Assembly (NCBI GenBank): GCA_039707465.1 | Contig: CM077647.1 | Span: 43,771,110 to 43,835,109 of the forward strand | Length of the DNA: 64,000 nucleotides | Source: Rhabdophis nuchalis | Taxonomy: Eukaryota; Chordata; Lepidosauria; Squamata; Natricidae | Direction: 5' to 3' | Shown: piece after piece, positions 1-11,484 of the stretch | Numbering within the stretch: position 1 is the stretch's first letter | Layout: each line of letters starts with the position of its first letter | Program-made: the position numbers and the translations under genes | Notes under the pieces: generated by a model | The model's input: the letters and a program-made list of their open reading frames with translations, nothing else | What the model was told of the DNA's origin: nothing | Database searches by the model: none

Positions 1-260
1 AATTTTGCTCCATTCTAGTAGTAACCAGAAGGAGTACCTCTTGACAATTAAACATAAAATAATAGTGCATAAGGGAAGATAGTATTCACAAGAAAAAATA
101 ACTGTTACAGATGAGCACAAAATTATAAATGTAGATTTCCGTACAGTTATCATTTAATGGTACTGCAAGTCTAGTACTGAGAAGGAATACGTAGGTGAAA
201 GGGGAAAATTATTTGCTTTCTGCCTAGAGAGAGGGGGGGAGGGAGAGAGAAAGAGAGAGG
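1..260. other. Intronic sequence, no gene; purine-rich tract at its end
   Basis: AT-rich sequence without a coding signal. A GA-rich low-complexity tract occupies about 229-262, just before a SINE. It is read as DGKB intron because two DGKB exons lie on the minus strand further along. Confidence 0.6.
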
Positions 261-444
261 AGGGCTCTAGTGGTTAAGGCACTAGAGAGCTATAGACTTT
301 GAGTTCTAGTCCTGCCTTTGCCATGAAAGTCTGCTGGGTGAATTAAGGGCAATCACTTTCTTTCAGCCTAACTCACCTCAAAGGATTGTTGTGGGGAAAA
401 TAGAAAGAGGAATGTGTGTATATATTTGCCACTTTTGAGTTATT
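261..444 (+). mobile_element. tRNA-derived CORE/MIR-like SINE, split (continues at 5150-5180)
   Basis: The head has a Pol III A-box-like segment (CTAGTGGTTAAGGC) and a B-box-like segment (GAGTTCTAGTCC). The body reads like the CORE/MIR domain (CAATCACTTTCTTTCAGCC, then CTCACCTCAAAGGATTGTTG). The element stops at GAGTTATT, and its tail resumes after the L2 insertion at 5150 (TTATTTATAAAAACAATAAAGG). The same body is seen at 37485-37732, where it is uninterrupted and confirms the join. Confidence 0.8.
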
Positions 445-3167
445 AACGACCTTGTGCCGGAGGGGGAGCCGTACCTGGCAGGACTTACAGAGACCTGGCT
501 GGGCCACGAGGGAGGACTTCCCATCATGGAAATGTGCCCGCCAGGTTACGGTGTGTTCCATCAGTCGCGGGCCCTAGGCAGGGGTGGGGGGTGGCGGTCA
601 TAGTCAGGGAAGGTCTTGAGCCGAGAGAGACCACTGTGCCACAGATACCTGGTTGTGAGTCCCTCTGCGTGAAGTGGGGCCTAGGGAGGCAGTTGGGCTT
701 GCTGATTGTGTACCTGGCTCCCCGCTACGTATCAGCAGCCCTGCCCGAGCTCCTCGAGGTGATCGCCGAGATGGCAGTTGAGACCCCCAGACTGTTAGTC
801 ATGGGGGACTTTAACCTGCCATCGGTAGGCGAGACATCCAAGGCAGCTCAGGAGTTCATGGCCTCCATGACGGCCATGGAACTGACCCAAGTAATTCAGG
901 GCCCCACACACGAGGGAGGACACACACTGGATCTCATTTTTGTCTCTGGCCAGTAGATGATTGATCTTGGAGTAGGGGATTTAGCCATCGTAACCCTGTC
1001 ATGGTCAGATCACTCACTTCTCTGACTCGACTTTCCTACCGCTACACCCCACCGTGGGGGGGGGGGGCGGAACCAGAATTTCCTAGTTGGTTCCACCCCA
1101 GGCGCCTGATGGAACCTGAAAGGTTCCAGATGGAGCTTGGGCCATTACCTGAGACTCTGACCCGCACCCGGATGGAGGACCTGGTGGCTGCATGGAACAG
1201 TGCAGCCACTGGGGCCTTGGATCGGGTCGCGCCTTTGCGGCCTCTCTTGCGGCAGCGAACCACCCAGGTTCCTTGGTTTTCCGAGGAGTTGAGGGTGATG
1301 AAGTGCTGCATGAGACTCCTAGAGAGGAGATGGAGATCCACACGCTCTGAATCGGACCGGACACAGGTAAGAGCCCATTTGAGGACCTACCTTGTGGCGA
1401 TAAGAGTGGCCAAACGTCAGTATTGTGCCACTCCCTCCTTCAACAGAGGCTGTGGGAAGCCCCACTACAGGGCAGAGCAGAGGAATTTGGGGAGCATCTG
1501 CAGGACAAAATCGCTCAGATTCGGAGTGAGTTGGTCTCCACCAAAAGTGGTCTGGAGGGGATGTCAGGGGATGTCTTGAGATGCCACTCTGAGAGGAGTT
1601 TAACTCTGTTGCTTCTGAAGATATGGACAGGTTGTGTAGGCGACTGAGAGCTACCATATGTTTATTGGACCCGTGTCCCTCCTGGCTTGTACTGGCATCC
1701 TGGGAGGTTTCACGAGGCTGGCTCCAGGAAATAGTGAATGATTCTTTGAGTGAGGGGTTCTTGCCAACCGTCTTGAAAGAGGCGGTGGTGAGGCCTCTCC
1801 TCAAGAAGCCTTCCCTGGACCCAGCATTGTTAGTAAATTATCGTCCGGTCTCCAACCTTCACTTTTTGGCGAAGGTTGTAGAGAGTGTGGTGGCACAACA
1901 GTTCCCACGTCACCTGGAGGAAATTGATTATCTGGACCCGCGCCAGTCCGGCTTCCGGTCCAGTCACAGCACGGAGACGGCTTTCGTCGAGTTGGTGGAT
2001 GATCTCTGGAGGGCCAGAGATGGGGGTTGTTCCTCCATCCTGGTCCTATTAGACCTCTCGGTGGCTTTTGATACCATCGACCATGGTATCCTATTGCATT
2101 GACTGGAGGGGTTGGGGGTGAGGGGCACCATTTTACGGTGGTTCTCCTCCTACCTCTCTGGTCGATCACAATTTGTATTGGCAGGGGGGCAGAGGTCGTC
2201 CTCGAGGCCTCTCACTTGTGGGGTTCCTCAGGGGTCGGTCCTCTCGCCCCTCCTGTTCAATACATATATGAAGCCACTGGGCAAGATCATCCGTGGTTTT
2301 GGGGTAGATTACCATCTGTACACTGATGATACTCAGTTGTACATCTCTACCCCAAACCACCCCAATGATGCTGTCGAAGTGATGTCCCAGTGTCTGGAAG
2401 CTGTACGGGTCTGGATGGGAAGGAACAGATGCAAGCTCAACCTGTCCAAGACTGAGTGGCTGTGGTTACCGGTGCCCCGGTTCAACCAGTTGACTCCATC
2501 ACTGGCCATAGGGGGCGAACATCTGGCCCCCGTGGATTGGGCACGCAAATTGGGCATCCCCCTAGATGCCCGGCTGTCAGTGGAGGACCATGTGACATCC
2601 GTGGCCAGGGGCACATTCCACCAGGTTCACCTGGTGCGCCAGTTGCGTCCCTTATTGGACCAGGACGCCCTTCGAACAGTCACTCATGTGCTTGTGACAT
2701 CCCGTCTGGACTACTGTAATGCTCTCTACATGGGGTTCCCCTTGAAATGCAGCCGAAGGCTGCAGCTGGTCCAAAATGTGGTAGCGCGGGCAGATTTGGG
2801 AGTTACCAGATACTCCCATGTAACACCGCTCCTGCGCAGGCTGCACTGGCTGCCTGTGGCCATTCGGGTGCGTTTCAAGGTGTTGGTCATCATCTTTAAA
2901 GCGCTCCATGGCACAGGACCTAGCTATTTGCGGGATTGTATCCTGCCCCATACATCCCTTCGGCCGATTCGCTCCCACAGAGAGGGACTTCTCCGGGTGC
3001 CATCCACTAGGCAGTGCCAGCGGGCGACGCCCAGGGGAAGGGCCTTCTCTGTGATGGGCCCGACCCTTTGGAATGACCTACCCCCTGATATCAGAACTAC
3101 CACGGACCTCCGCTCCTTCCGCCAGAAACTTAAAACTCACCTGTTCCATCAAGCCGGCTTGGCCTAA
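445..3167 (+). pseudogene. Degraded L2-A ORF2 (APE-type endonuclease + reverse transcriptase)
   Basis: In L2-type LINEs this polyprotein nicks target DNA and reverse transcribes the element RNA. Visible in order: an endonuclease block with VMGDFNLPS near 800-830 and GGHTLDLIFVSGQ ending in a stop at 954-956; a WSDHSLL motif near 1003; the RT fingers with LLKKPSLDPALL and NYRPVSNL near 1800-1860; HSTETAF and LDLSVAFDTIDHGILL near 1965-2098; then a TGA at 2101 replacing the usual Arg. The frame resumes with GVPQGSVLSPLLFNTY near 2220. The catalytic box reads YTDD at 2319-2330 instead of the YADD seen in the other copies. The C-terminal block (LDYCNALYMG, LHWLPVAIRVRFKVL, LFHQAGLA) ends at 3167. 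Several frame changes occur between 956 and 1800. It is a dead copy. Confidence 0.85.
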
Positions 3168-3314
3168 CTTATGCTTCTCGCCCCAGTCTGTAATTTAAAT
3201 TATTTTATTTGGTTTTATGGGTTTAGTTTTAACTTTTATAAATTTGTACAGGGTTATTTAATTTGATTTTAACTTTGTATGTATTGTCATGTTTTTAATA
3301 GTTCTTAATTTTAC

Positions 3315-4887
3315 CTGGAGTTTGACTTTGTTACTACCGAGGATATGGACAGGTTGTCAAAGAGACTTAAGGCTACCACATGTTTATTGGACCCGTGTCC
3401 CTCCTGGCTTGTACTGGCATCCTGGGAGATGACACGAGGCTGGCTCCAGGAGATTGTGAACGCCTCTTTGAGTGAGGGGTCCTTGCCTGCCATCTTGAAA
3501 GAGGCGGTAGTGAGGCCCCTCCTCAAGAAGCCTTCCCTGGACCCAGCATTATTGGCGAATTACCGTCCGGTCTCCAACCTCCACTTTTTAGCGAAGGTTG
3601 TTGAGAGTGTGGTGGCCCAACAGTTTCCGCGACACCTGGAGGAAATTGATTATCTAGACCCGCGCCAGTCCGGCTTCCGACCTGGTCACAGCACCGAGAC
3701 GGCATTGGTCGCGTTGGTTGATGACCTCTGGAGGGCACGGATAGAGGATATTCCTCTATCCTAGTCATGTTAGACCTCTCAGCAGCTTTTGATACCATCG
3801 ACCATGGTATCCTATTGCACCGACTGGGGGGGTTGGGGCTGGGAGGCACCGTTTTACGGTGGTTCTTGTCCTACCTCTCTGGTCGGTCGCAATATGTGTT
3901 GACAGGAGGGCAGAGATCGACCTCGAGACCCCTCTTATGCGGGATTCCTAAGGGGTCGGTCCTCTCGCCCCTCCTGTTCAACACATATATGAAGCCGCTG
4001 GGTGAGATCGTCTGTGGTTTTGGGGTGGGATATCATCTGTACGCTGATGACACCCAGTTGTACATATTCACCCCAGACCACCCCAACGATGCCGCCAAGG
4101 TGCTGTCCCGGTGTTTGGAGGCCGTACGGATCTGGATGGGTAGTAACAAACTCAAGCTCAACCCATCCAAGACTGAGTAGCTGTGGTTTCCGGCACCCGG
4201 GTTCAGCCAGATTACTCCAACCCTGGCCATTGGGGGCGAAACACTGGCCCCCGTGGAGAGGGTGCGCAATTTGGGTGTCCTCCTGGACTCCCGACTGTCT
4301 ATGGAGGACCATGTTGCAGCCGTGGCCAGGGGGGCGTTTCATCAGGTGCGCCTGATGCGCCAATTGTGCCCCTTACTGGACTGGGCTGCCCTCCGCACAG
4401 TCACTCAAGCACTCGTGACATCCCGACTCGACTACTACAATGCTCTCTACATGCGGCTTCCCTTGAGGTGCACTCGAAAGCTACAGTTAGTCCAGAATGC
4501 AGCTGCGCGGGTGATTAGGGAGCCCCGAGACACTCCCATGTAGCACCGATCCTGCGCGAGCTGCACTGGCTTCCTGTGGTCTTTCGGGTGCGCTTCAAGG
4601 TTCTGACGACCATCTTTAAAGCGCTCCATGGCTCGGGGCCTAGTTATATGCAAGACCGTCTCCTGCCCTATACATCCCTCCGGCCGATCCGCTCCCACAG
4701 AGAGGGCCTTCTCAGGGTGCCGTCGGCCGGGCAATGCCGACTGGCGACACCTAGGGGAAGAGCCTTCTCTGTGGCGGGCCCTGCCCTTTGGAACAACCTA
4801 CCCCCTGAACTTCGTACCATCTCGGACCTCTGCCTCTTCCGCCAGTGTCTAAAGACACATCTCTTTCAGCAAGCCGGCCTAGCCTAA
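3315..4887 (+). pseudogene. L2-B ORF2 fragment (reverse transcriptase and C-terminal domain)
   Basis: The fragment starts just upstream of the RT domain. LLKKPSLDPALLANYRPVSNL lies near 3520-3580 and HSTETALVALVDDLWRA near 3690-3740. A small indel near 3745 shifts the frame. LDLSAAFDTIDHGILL, IPKGSVLSPLLFNTY (Lys where the consensus has Gln) and the YADD box at 4040-4051 follow. A TAG at about 4178 replaces the Trp codon of the KTEWLW motif. A further frameshift lies near 4520, and the conserved C-terminal HTSLRPIRSHREGLLRVPS follows. The coding part ends at 4887. It is inactive. Confidence 0.85.
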
Positions 4888-5080
4888 CCTCCCGTTGGGG
4901 CTATTTTAGATAAACTGGGGATTTTAATTTGGTTTTTAGCATAGGACTGTAATTTAATATGTTTTTAAATTCTGTATTTTATTGTTTTATATGTTTTTTA
5001 AATTCCTGTGCGCCGCCCTGGGTCCTTCATGGAGAAGGGCAGGATATAAATTTAATTAAAATAAAAAATAAAATAAAAAG
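3315..5080 (+). mobile_element. L2 LINE 'L2-B', 5'-truncated, nested in the 3' UTR of L2-A
   Basis: The sequence switches from the L2-A 3' UTR back to RT-coding sequence at about 3315 (GAGTTTGACTTTGTTACTACC). It runs to a different 3' end, with CGCCGCCCTGGGTCC near 5010 and GGATATAAAT, then an A-rich tail to about 5080. After it the L2-A 3' terminus resumes. Its closest relative in the window is the L2 at 32622-37192. Exact boundaries are uncertain by about 10 bp because no clear target-site duplication was found. Confidence 0.8.
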
Positions 5081-5175
5081 TACACTGCCCCGAGTCCCCT
5101 CAGGGAGAGGGGGCGGTCTAGAAATCCAATAAAATAAATAAAAATAAAATTATTTATAAAAACAATAAAGGTGGG

Positions 5176-5202
5176 AAATGAATGAATGAATGAATGAATT
5201 TT
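5176..5202 (+). repeat. (AATG)n microsatellite
   Basis: Six or so tandem AATG units continue directly from the SINE tail. This is typical of tail-derived microsatellites. Confidence 0.8.
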
Positions 5203-7261
5203 TTATTTTTTATTTTTCATACTTATATCCCGCACCCATCTCCCACAGAGGGACCCGGAATGAATATACCACTTATATTGATTTTCAATGGTGACACTGA
5301 TTGTTACATTTTGTATAGTATGGAAATAATATATAAGTTGCCTTTTTTATCTATTAAATTAAAACTGAACTATTGTCTCTGAACTGCTGCTATTACTGAG
5401 TTCTTGGTTAAGTTTCTGCTATGGTTTAACCATTAGATTAAAACATCAAAACGTTTTCAGTACAATATATATATACTCATTTAAAAGTTGCTGTTGTTCG
5501 GTAACATGATATTAAACTTGATGGAAGCAGTGTTTCACATTTCACCTTAACAGGTACATTTTTATTGTAGGTCTTGCAAAATCTCTCCCATGGCTCATTT
5601 AAAATAGCTTTAGTTTTACTTTCTATGTGTTAATTCATGAAGTGTACACTTGACCCTAATAAAGTTCTGTGCTGTAGAAAATCTCATGTCTTTTCAAAAT
5701 CTATCATTTTTTCCCTTTTTTTTTTTTTAGAGCAACAATGTTAGCTCTAGTGTTAAGTTCATAGCAGAGCAAGTAAAAAGCTTTCACTTAGCATACTGGC
5801 ACACGGGAAAAGCAGGAAATAAATGGAAACCACTAAAACAAAAGATAATAGGAGTTTTTAAAAGAAGCAACTCAAAAGAAATGGTGACATGGTGACCATA
5901 GAATTTAAAAGTGCTGAATTCAGTAACTAGGTATTTTTAATAGCACATGTATCACATCTGTCTTGCTCTGGGACCAGGTGTTTGATTTCTGTAGAGACAT
6001 GAATGTCTTTTAAGTATATATTCCATCATTATATGAAACTGACAGAACCATCCAGTTAATGGCAGGTTTTGATCATGTGAGCTGCTGGATAATTGACAAA
6101 AAATATTTCTAGATAATTGAAAAAGAAAGATACTATTTAGTTAGCATGAACAGTATGGAAAATGGCATTGTTATAGAGTTGTCAAGTAGAGTAAAGATAC
6201 AAAATTCTAGAACTTATATTTGCTTGAATACTAAGAATTCACCAAGTTTATGTATCCATTGTTTATTAAATAGTATTTCTTGAAGTGTTAAAAGACTGGG
6301 TAATTTCTTCTGTTTGTTGTTAACATTGTTACATCTTTTGTTGTTAAAATTATTCTTTGTTTATTTGTAAAATTTATTGGCTGCCCATCTTACCACAATT
6401 GTTAAAACTCTTATAGATAATAATCTGTAAATATCAAATCCTACAAAGCAGAAAAGTAATGTATAAATAAATTAATATATGCAGTAAGATATTTCTTACT
6501 GTACCTTTATAATTAAGTTTTAGCAGGTGGAATGTTAAGTTTTAATTGGCTTAATTGGTAGATCAATCAAACAGAACTTCTGAGCTTCAGAACTCGGGTT
6601 TAATCAGTATCTTTATTTAAAGTAATTTTGGATCTCTAATGGGAACAACATTTATTACTGAAGATAGCTCTTTTTCCTTGCAGAGTATGACTACTTAAGA
6701 ATAACATACTGAGGTTTTATTTTTTTCAAAGTGACCATATTTTTAAACCGCTGATTACAATTATTTACAATTATTGTTAGCTCCAGCTATAATATCTAAT
6801 GGAATTTCTTAATATCTTATTTAGCTTCTTATTTCCTTGAACACATAGTCACAGACTTTTTATTCTTTTTGATACTTCTTGAATTCACAAAAACATCAAA
6901 GACTTAGTGATAATTTCTAATAATTTCCAGCCATATGTAATAATACAATATTATTAAAATGTATGTGTATGAATATGTATGAATCTGTTTCAAAAGGGAT
7001 GGCAAATATTCAAAAATATAAAGCAAATATTCTAGAATAGACAAATTTTTAGAGAACAGATGTAAGGAAATCTGGCTGACATACAAACATCCTTATTGGC
7101 TTAATATTAAATGTATATGCAGGACTTCAAGAGTCAGCAACAAGAATCACTCTCAGATCAGTACAGACAGTATCTATGCTGTTGGTTCACAGTATCCTTG
7201 TTTTATAAGGCTGGGCACCTCTGAGTTATATGCCCTCTCATATACTCCCTGAACTGTAGGG
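5203..7261. other. Intronic AT-rich sequence, no gene recognised
   Basis: No coding pattern, RNA gene or recognisable repeat was seen over about 2 kb. Only short T-rich runs occur, for example near 5710-5730. Confidence 0.5.
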
Positions 7262-7766
7262 ATGGTGCTGATGACCATCTTTAAATCGCTCCATGGCTCG
7301 GGGCCTAGCTATATACGAGACTGCCTCCTGCCCCATACATCCCTTCGTCCGATCCGCTCCCACAGAGAGGGTCTTCTTCGGGTGCCGTCGACGGGGCAAT
7401 GCCGGTTGGCAACACCCAGGGGAAGGGCCTTCTCTGTGGCGGGCCCGGCCCTCTGGAACGACCTACCCCCCGACCTCCGTACTATCTCGGACCTCCGCCT
7501 CTTCTGCCAACGTCTTAAGACGTATTTATTCCAACAAGCCGGCCTAGGATAGCCCCCATTTCTGACTTTTTAAGAAAATAATTTATAATTGGCAAGGGTT
7601 TTAACATTGGGTTTTAGCACGGGTTTATTAATTTAATACATTTTAATAGATATTTATTGTATTTTGTGTTTTTAAATAATGCCTGTGCGCCGCCCTGAGT
7701 CCTAACAAGGAGAAGGGCGGGGTATAAATTTAATAAAATAAAATAAATAAATAAATAAATTAGAGT
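7262..7766 (+). mobile_element. L2 LINE 3' end 'L2-C'
   Basis: Severely 5'-truncated. It starts in the last RT-distal domain (TIFKSLHGSGPSYIRDCLLPH, HTSLRPIRSHREGLLRVPS), keeps an open C-terminus to 7552 (FQQAGLG) and then the 3' UTR with CGCCGCCCTGAGTCC near 7690. It finishes in (AAAT)n. The frame is open over the whole retained coding part, suggesting a relatively recent insertion. Confidence 0.85.
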
Positions 7767-8744
7767 ATTTCAGTATGTTTTGTATTAAGGGATCTCAAGT
7801 TCACTTACTTCCTCTTCTTAACTAACATGCAATATATGGCTCTTAATCAAAAAAAGATTTCTATTAATTAACGTTTAAATGATTTTAATATAAGTGAAAT
7901 TCATCTATCATCCAAGTCAGTGTGGTCAACTTTAGCCAATTCTTCATTAAAGCTCTTTGATTTATGCATATCCATATAAATTAACTGAAGATGAAATTAA
8001 GAGGGACATTCACTCCTTAATAGCAAAATCATTATAATTCATTAAAATATTTTCCATAGTCAATTTAAAAAGTTGTGTTTGCCTATAAGTAATACTTATT
8101 ACTTTCTATTAATTCCGGTAGAAGTAGTCATCTTTTCTTTATTTCCCCAGTAGGTCTGCACCCAGTCCCATGTGGCAGGAGGAGATTTATTTGCCTATTT
8201 TCATTCTTGTTACACATCCTAATATTACATACATAATATTTCTCACATGACTGGGGGGGGGGGCACAAAGCTAACATTATAGTATCTATGACAGTCCATT
8301 CAAAAAGCATTTAAATAGCTGTGTGCTACTATCACTGCCCCATTCCCAAATTCAGGAGCAGCTAAAAGCAAATAAAAATAATTTTATCTATACAAATAAT
8401 ATTGCCGATATAATGTAACAGTGCTTAACATTCTATCACATTTCAGCTTGTCCAATATACATAGCCCCGGAAGAAAATAAAAGCCTTTGATTATTTTATT
8501 TTAGCTTCTTTTTTATGAGAAGCCCAGTTGCTCAGCTGCTTGAAAGAAAGTTACAAGTTCAATCATTATTTTTTCCAAGTAAGCTGGAAAACCCAGGCTG
8601 GCACCCTGTTAAAACACTGTATGTCATGGCTGATAAACAATTTAAAACAACCAAAATTAAAAGTTTTGCCCTATGGACATAAGACTCAGGACAAAAGATA
8701 CAGTGCAGAAGCTAACAATCTTGCTGCTCCAGTAAAGTAGGTGA
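7767..8744. other. Intronic sequence, no gene recognised
   Basis: AT-rich. Apart from a nine-G run near 8253 nothing distinctive was seen. Confidence 0.5.
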
Positions 8745-11484
8745 CCTTACTTAATAATAATAATAATAATTATTATTATTATTTTAATTTTATATCCCGC
8801 TCTCTCTCCCCAAAGGGACTCGAGGCGGGGCACAGGCAATTAAAAATACAGATAAAACCACAGACAGAATACAAAATTAAAAATGAATTAAATTAGTCCT
8901 GCGCTAAAAACCCATAAACTAAACTAAAACTACCCCTAAAACCCCTAACCTTAGAAGAGACTACCCAAGGCCGGCCAGGCGAAAAAGATGTGTCTTTAAT
9001 TTTAAACGGAAGGAGCGGAGGTCCATAGTTGTCCTAATATCGGGGGAAAGGTCGTTCCAGAGGGCTGGGCCCACCACAGAGAAGGCCCTTCCCCTGGGCG
9101 TCGCCCGCTGACAAAGTCTAGTGGACGGCACCCGGAGAAGTCCCTCTCTGTGGGAGCGAATCAGCCGTGAGGATGTATGGGGCAGGATCCGATCCCGCAG
9201 ATAGCTAGGTCCCGAGCCATGGAGCGCTTTGAAGATGATGACTAACACCTTGAAGCGCACCCGAAAGACGACAGGTAGCCAGTGCAGCTCGCGCAAGAAC
9301 GGTGTTACGTGGGTAAACCTAGAGGTTCCCATTATTGCTCGCGCGGCTGCGTTCTGGACCAACTGAAGCCTCCGGGTGCAACTCAAGGGGAGCCCCATGT
9401 AGAGAGAGTTACAATAGTCCAGTCGGGATGTCACGAGAGCATGAGTGACTGTGCAAAGGGCGTCCCGATCCAATAGGGGGCGCAACTGGCGTACCAGGCG
9501 AACCTGGTAAAACGCCCTCCTGGCCACGGCTGTCACTTGATCTTCCATGGACAGCCGGGTATCCAGGAGGACACCCAAGTTGCACGCCCCATCCACAGGG
9601 GCAAGATGTTCACCCCCTATGGCCAGAAATGGCATCAACTGGTTGAATCGGGCAGCCGGAAACCACAGCCACTCGGTCTTGGTCGGGTTGAGCCTGAGTC
9701 CGTTACTTCCCATCCAGTCCGCACGGCTTCCAGGCACTGGCACATCACCGCTACGGCATCGTTGGGGTGGTTTGGGGTAGATATATACAGCTGAGTATCA
9801 TCAGCGTAGAGATGATACTCTACCCCAAAACCACGGATGATCTCGCCCAGCGGCTTCTTATATGTGTTGAACAGGAGAGGCGAGAGGACCGACCCCTGAG
9901 GCACCCCACATGTGAGGGGTCTCGAGGTGGACCTCTGCTCTCCCGTCAACACAAATTGCGATCGCCCAGAGAGGTAGGAGGAGAACCACCGTAAAACGGT
10001 GCCTCCCACCCCCAACCCCCCCAGCCGATGCAATAAGATACCATGGTCGATGGTATCGAAAGCCGCCGAGAGGTCTAATAGAACCAGGATGGAGGAACAG
10101 CCCCCATCTCTGGCCCTCCAGAGATCATCCACCAACGCGACCAATGCCGTCTCGGTGCTATGCCCAGGCCGAAAGCCGGACTGGCGCGGGTCTAGATAAT
10201 CAACTTCCTCCAGGTGACGGGGAAACTGTTGTGCCACCACACTCTCAACAACCTTTGCCAAAAAGGGAAGGTTGGAGACAGGACGATAGTTAGATAATAA
10301 AGCTGGATCCAAAGAGGGCTTCTTGAGGAGGGGTCTCACCATGGCCTCTTTTAGGGAAGCAGGCAAGGAACCCTCACTCAAGGATGCGTTGACAACCTCT
10401 TGGAGCCAGCCTCGTGTCACCTCCCAGGATGCCAGTACAAGCCAGGAGGGACACGGGTTCAGTAAACATGTGGTGGCTCGCAGTCGCCCACGAAGCCTGT
10501 CCATATCATCGGAAGTAACGGAGTCAAACTCCTCCCAAACAAGATCCGCCTCGTGGCATTCCACTGGGCCATTAATGGGGGCTAGCTCGTTCTGTATCTG
10601 AGCGATTTTCTCCTGCAGATAAGACACAAATTCCTCTGCTCTGCCCTGTAAAGGGGCTTCCCGCACCCTCTGTTGAAGGAGGGAGCGGGTCACCCTAAAC
10701 AGGGCGGCAGGGCGGTTATCTGCGGATGCTATGAGAGTGGCACAATGGTGGCATTTGGCCACTCTCAGCGCCACAATGTAAGTCCGTAAATGGGCTCTTA
10801 CCTGTGTCCGGTCAGATTCATATCGGCTAGACCTCCATCTTCTCTCTAGGCGTCTCTTGTGGTGTTTCATCACCCTCAGCTCCTCGGTAAACCAAGGAGC
10901 CAGGGTGGCTCGCCGCCGCAAGAGAGGCCGCAAGGGCGCGACCCGATCCAAGGCTCCCGTGGTCGCAGTATTCCATGCGGCCACGAGGTCCTCCATCGGG
11001 GCGCGGGTCAGGGGCACAGGAAGTGGCCCAAGCACCGCCTGGAACCCATCAGGGTCTATCAAGCGCCTCGGGCGGAACCAGATTGGTGATTCAGGTTCCG
11101 CCTCCCCGCGGAGGGGAGTAGCGGTCGGAAAGTCAAGCCGGAGAAGTGAGTGGTCTGACCATGACAAGGGCGTGATGGCTATATCCCCTATACCCAGATC
11201 ACTCTTCCATTGGCCAGAGACAAAGATGAGATCCGGTGTATGTCCACCCTCGTGGGTGGGGCCTTGAATTAATTGGGTCAGGTCCATGGCCGTCATGGAA
11301 GCCATGAACTCCCGAGCTACCACGGATGATTCGCCCACCGATGGCAGATTAAAGTCCCCCATGACTAAAAGTCTGGGGGTCTCAACTGCCACCTCTCTGG
11401 CCAATCACCTCCAGGAGCTCGGGCAGGGCTGCTGCTACATAGCGGGGAGCCAGGTATACAACCAGCAAGCCCAACTGCCCCAAT
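8745..11484 (-). mobile_element. L2 LINE 'L2-D', antisense, 5'-truncated in the endonuclease domain
   Basis: On the minus strand the element begins at about 11484 in endonuclease-coding sequence and runs to a 3' end marked by CCTCGAGTCCC and GGGATATAAAAT (8790-8830). A mixed (AAT)n/(ATT)n tail follows at 8750-8785. It lies in the same transcriptional direction as DGKB, so its poly(A)-type signals are sense in the intron. Confidence 0.85.
8961..11484 (-). pseudogene. L2-D ORF2, nearly intact (endonuclease C-part, full RT, C-terminal domain)
   Basis: One uninterrupted frame of 589 codons (11404 down to 9635) holds VMGDFNLPSVGESS, the LSWSDHSLLRLDF motif, LLKKPSLDPALLSNYRPVSNL, HSTETALVALVDDLWRARD, LDLSAAFDTIDHGILLHRL, GVPQGSVLSPLLFNTY and the catalytic YADD at about 9797-9808. 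One frameshift near 9700-9740 moves the rest into another open frame of about 260 codons. That frame has LGVLLDTRLSMEDQV, VTSRLDYCNSLYMGLP, LVQNAAARAIMG and a C-terminus at 8961. Only the N-terminal part of the endonuclease is missing. This is the best preserved RT in the window, but the frameshift and truncation make it inactive. Confidence 0.9.

Larger units (their letters stand above)
445..5149 (+). mobile_element. L2/CR1-clade LINE 'L2-A', 5'-truncated, inserted in a SINE and itself carrying a second L2
   Basis: The element has an endonuclease then reverse transcriptase layout in the forward direction. Its 3' end lies beyond an inserted second L2 copy, in the CCCCGAGTCCC / GGGGGCGGTCTAGAAATC block at about 5090-5130, followed by AATAAA-rich tail sequence. 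A 5-bp direct repeat TTATT at 440-444 and 5150-5154 flanks the whole insertion, and removing it restores the SINE. The 5' truncation begins inside the endonuclease domain. Confidence 0.85.
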
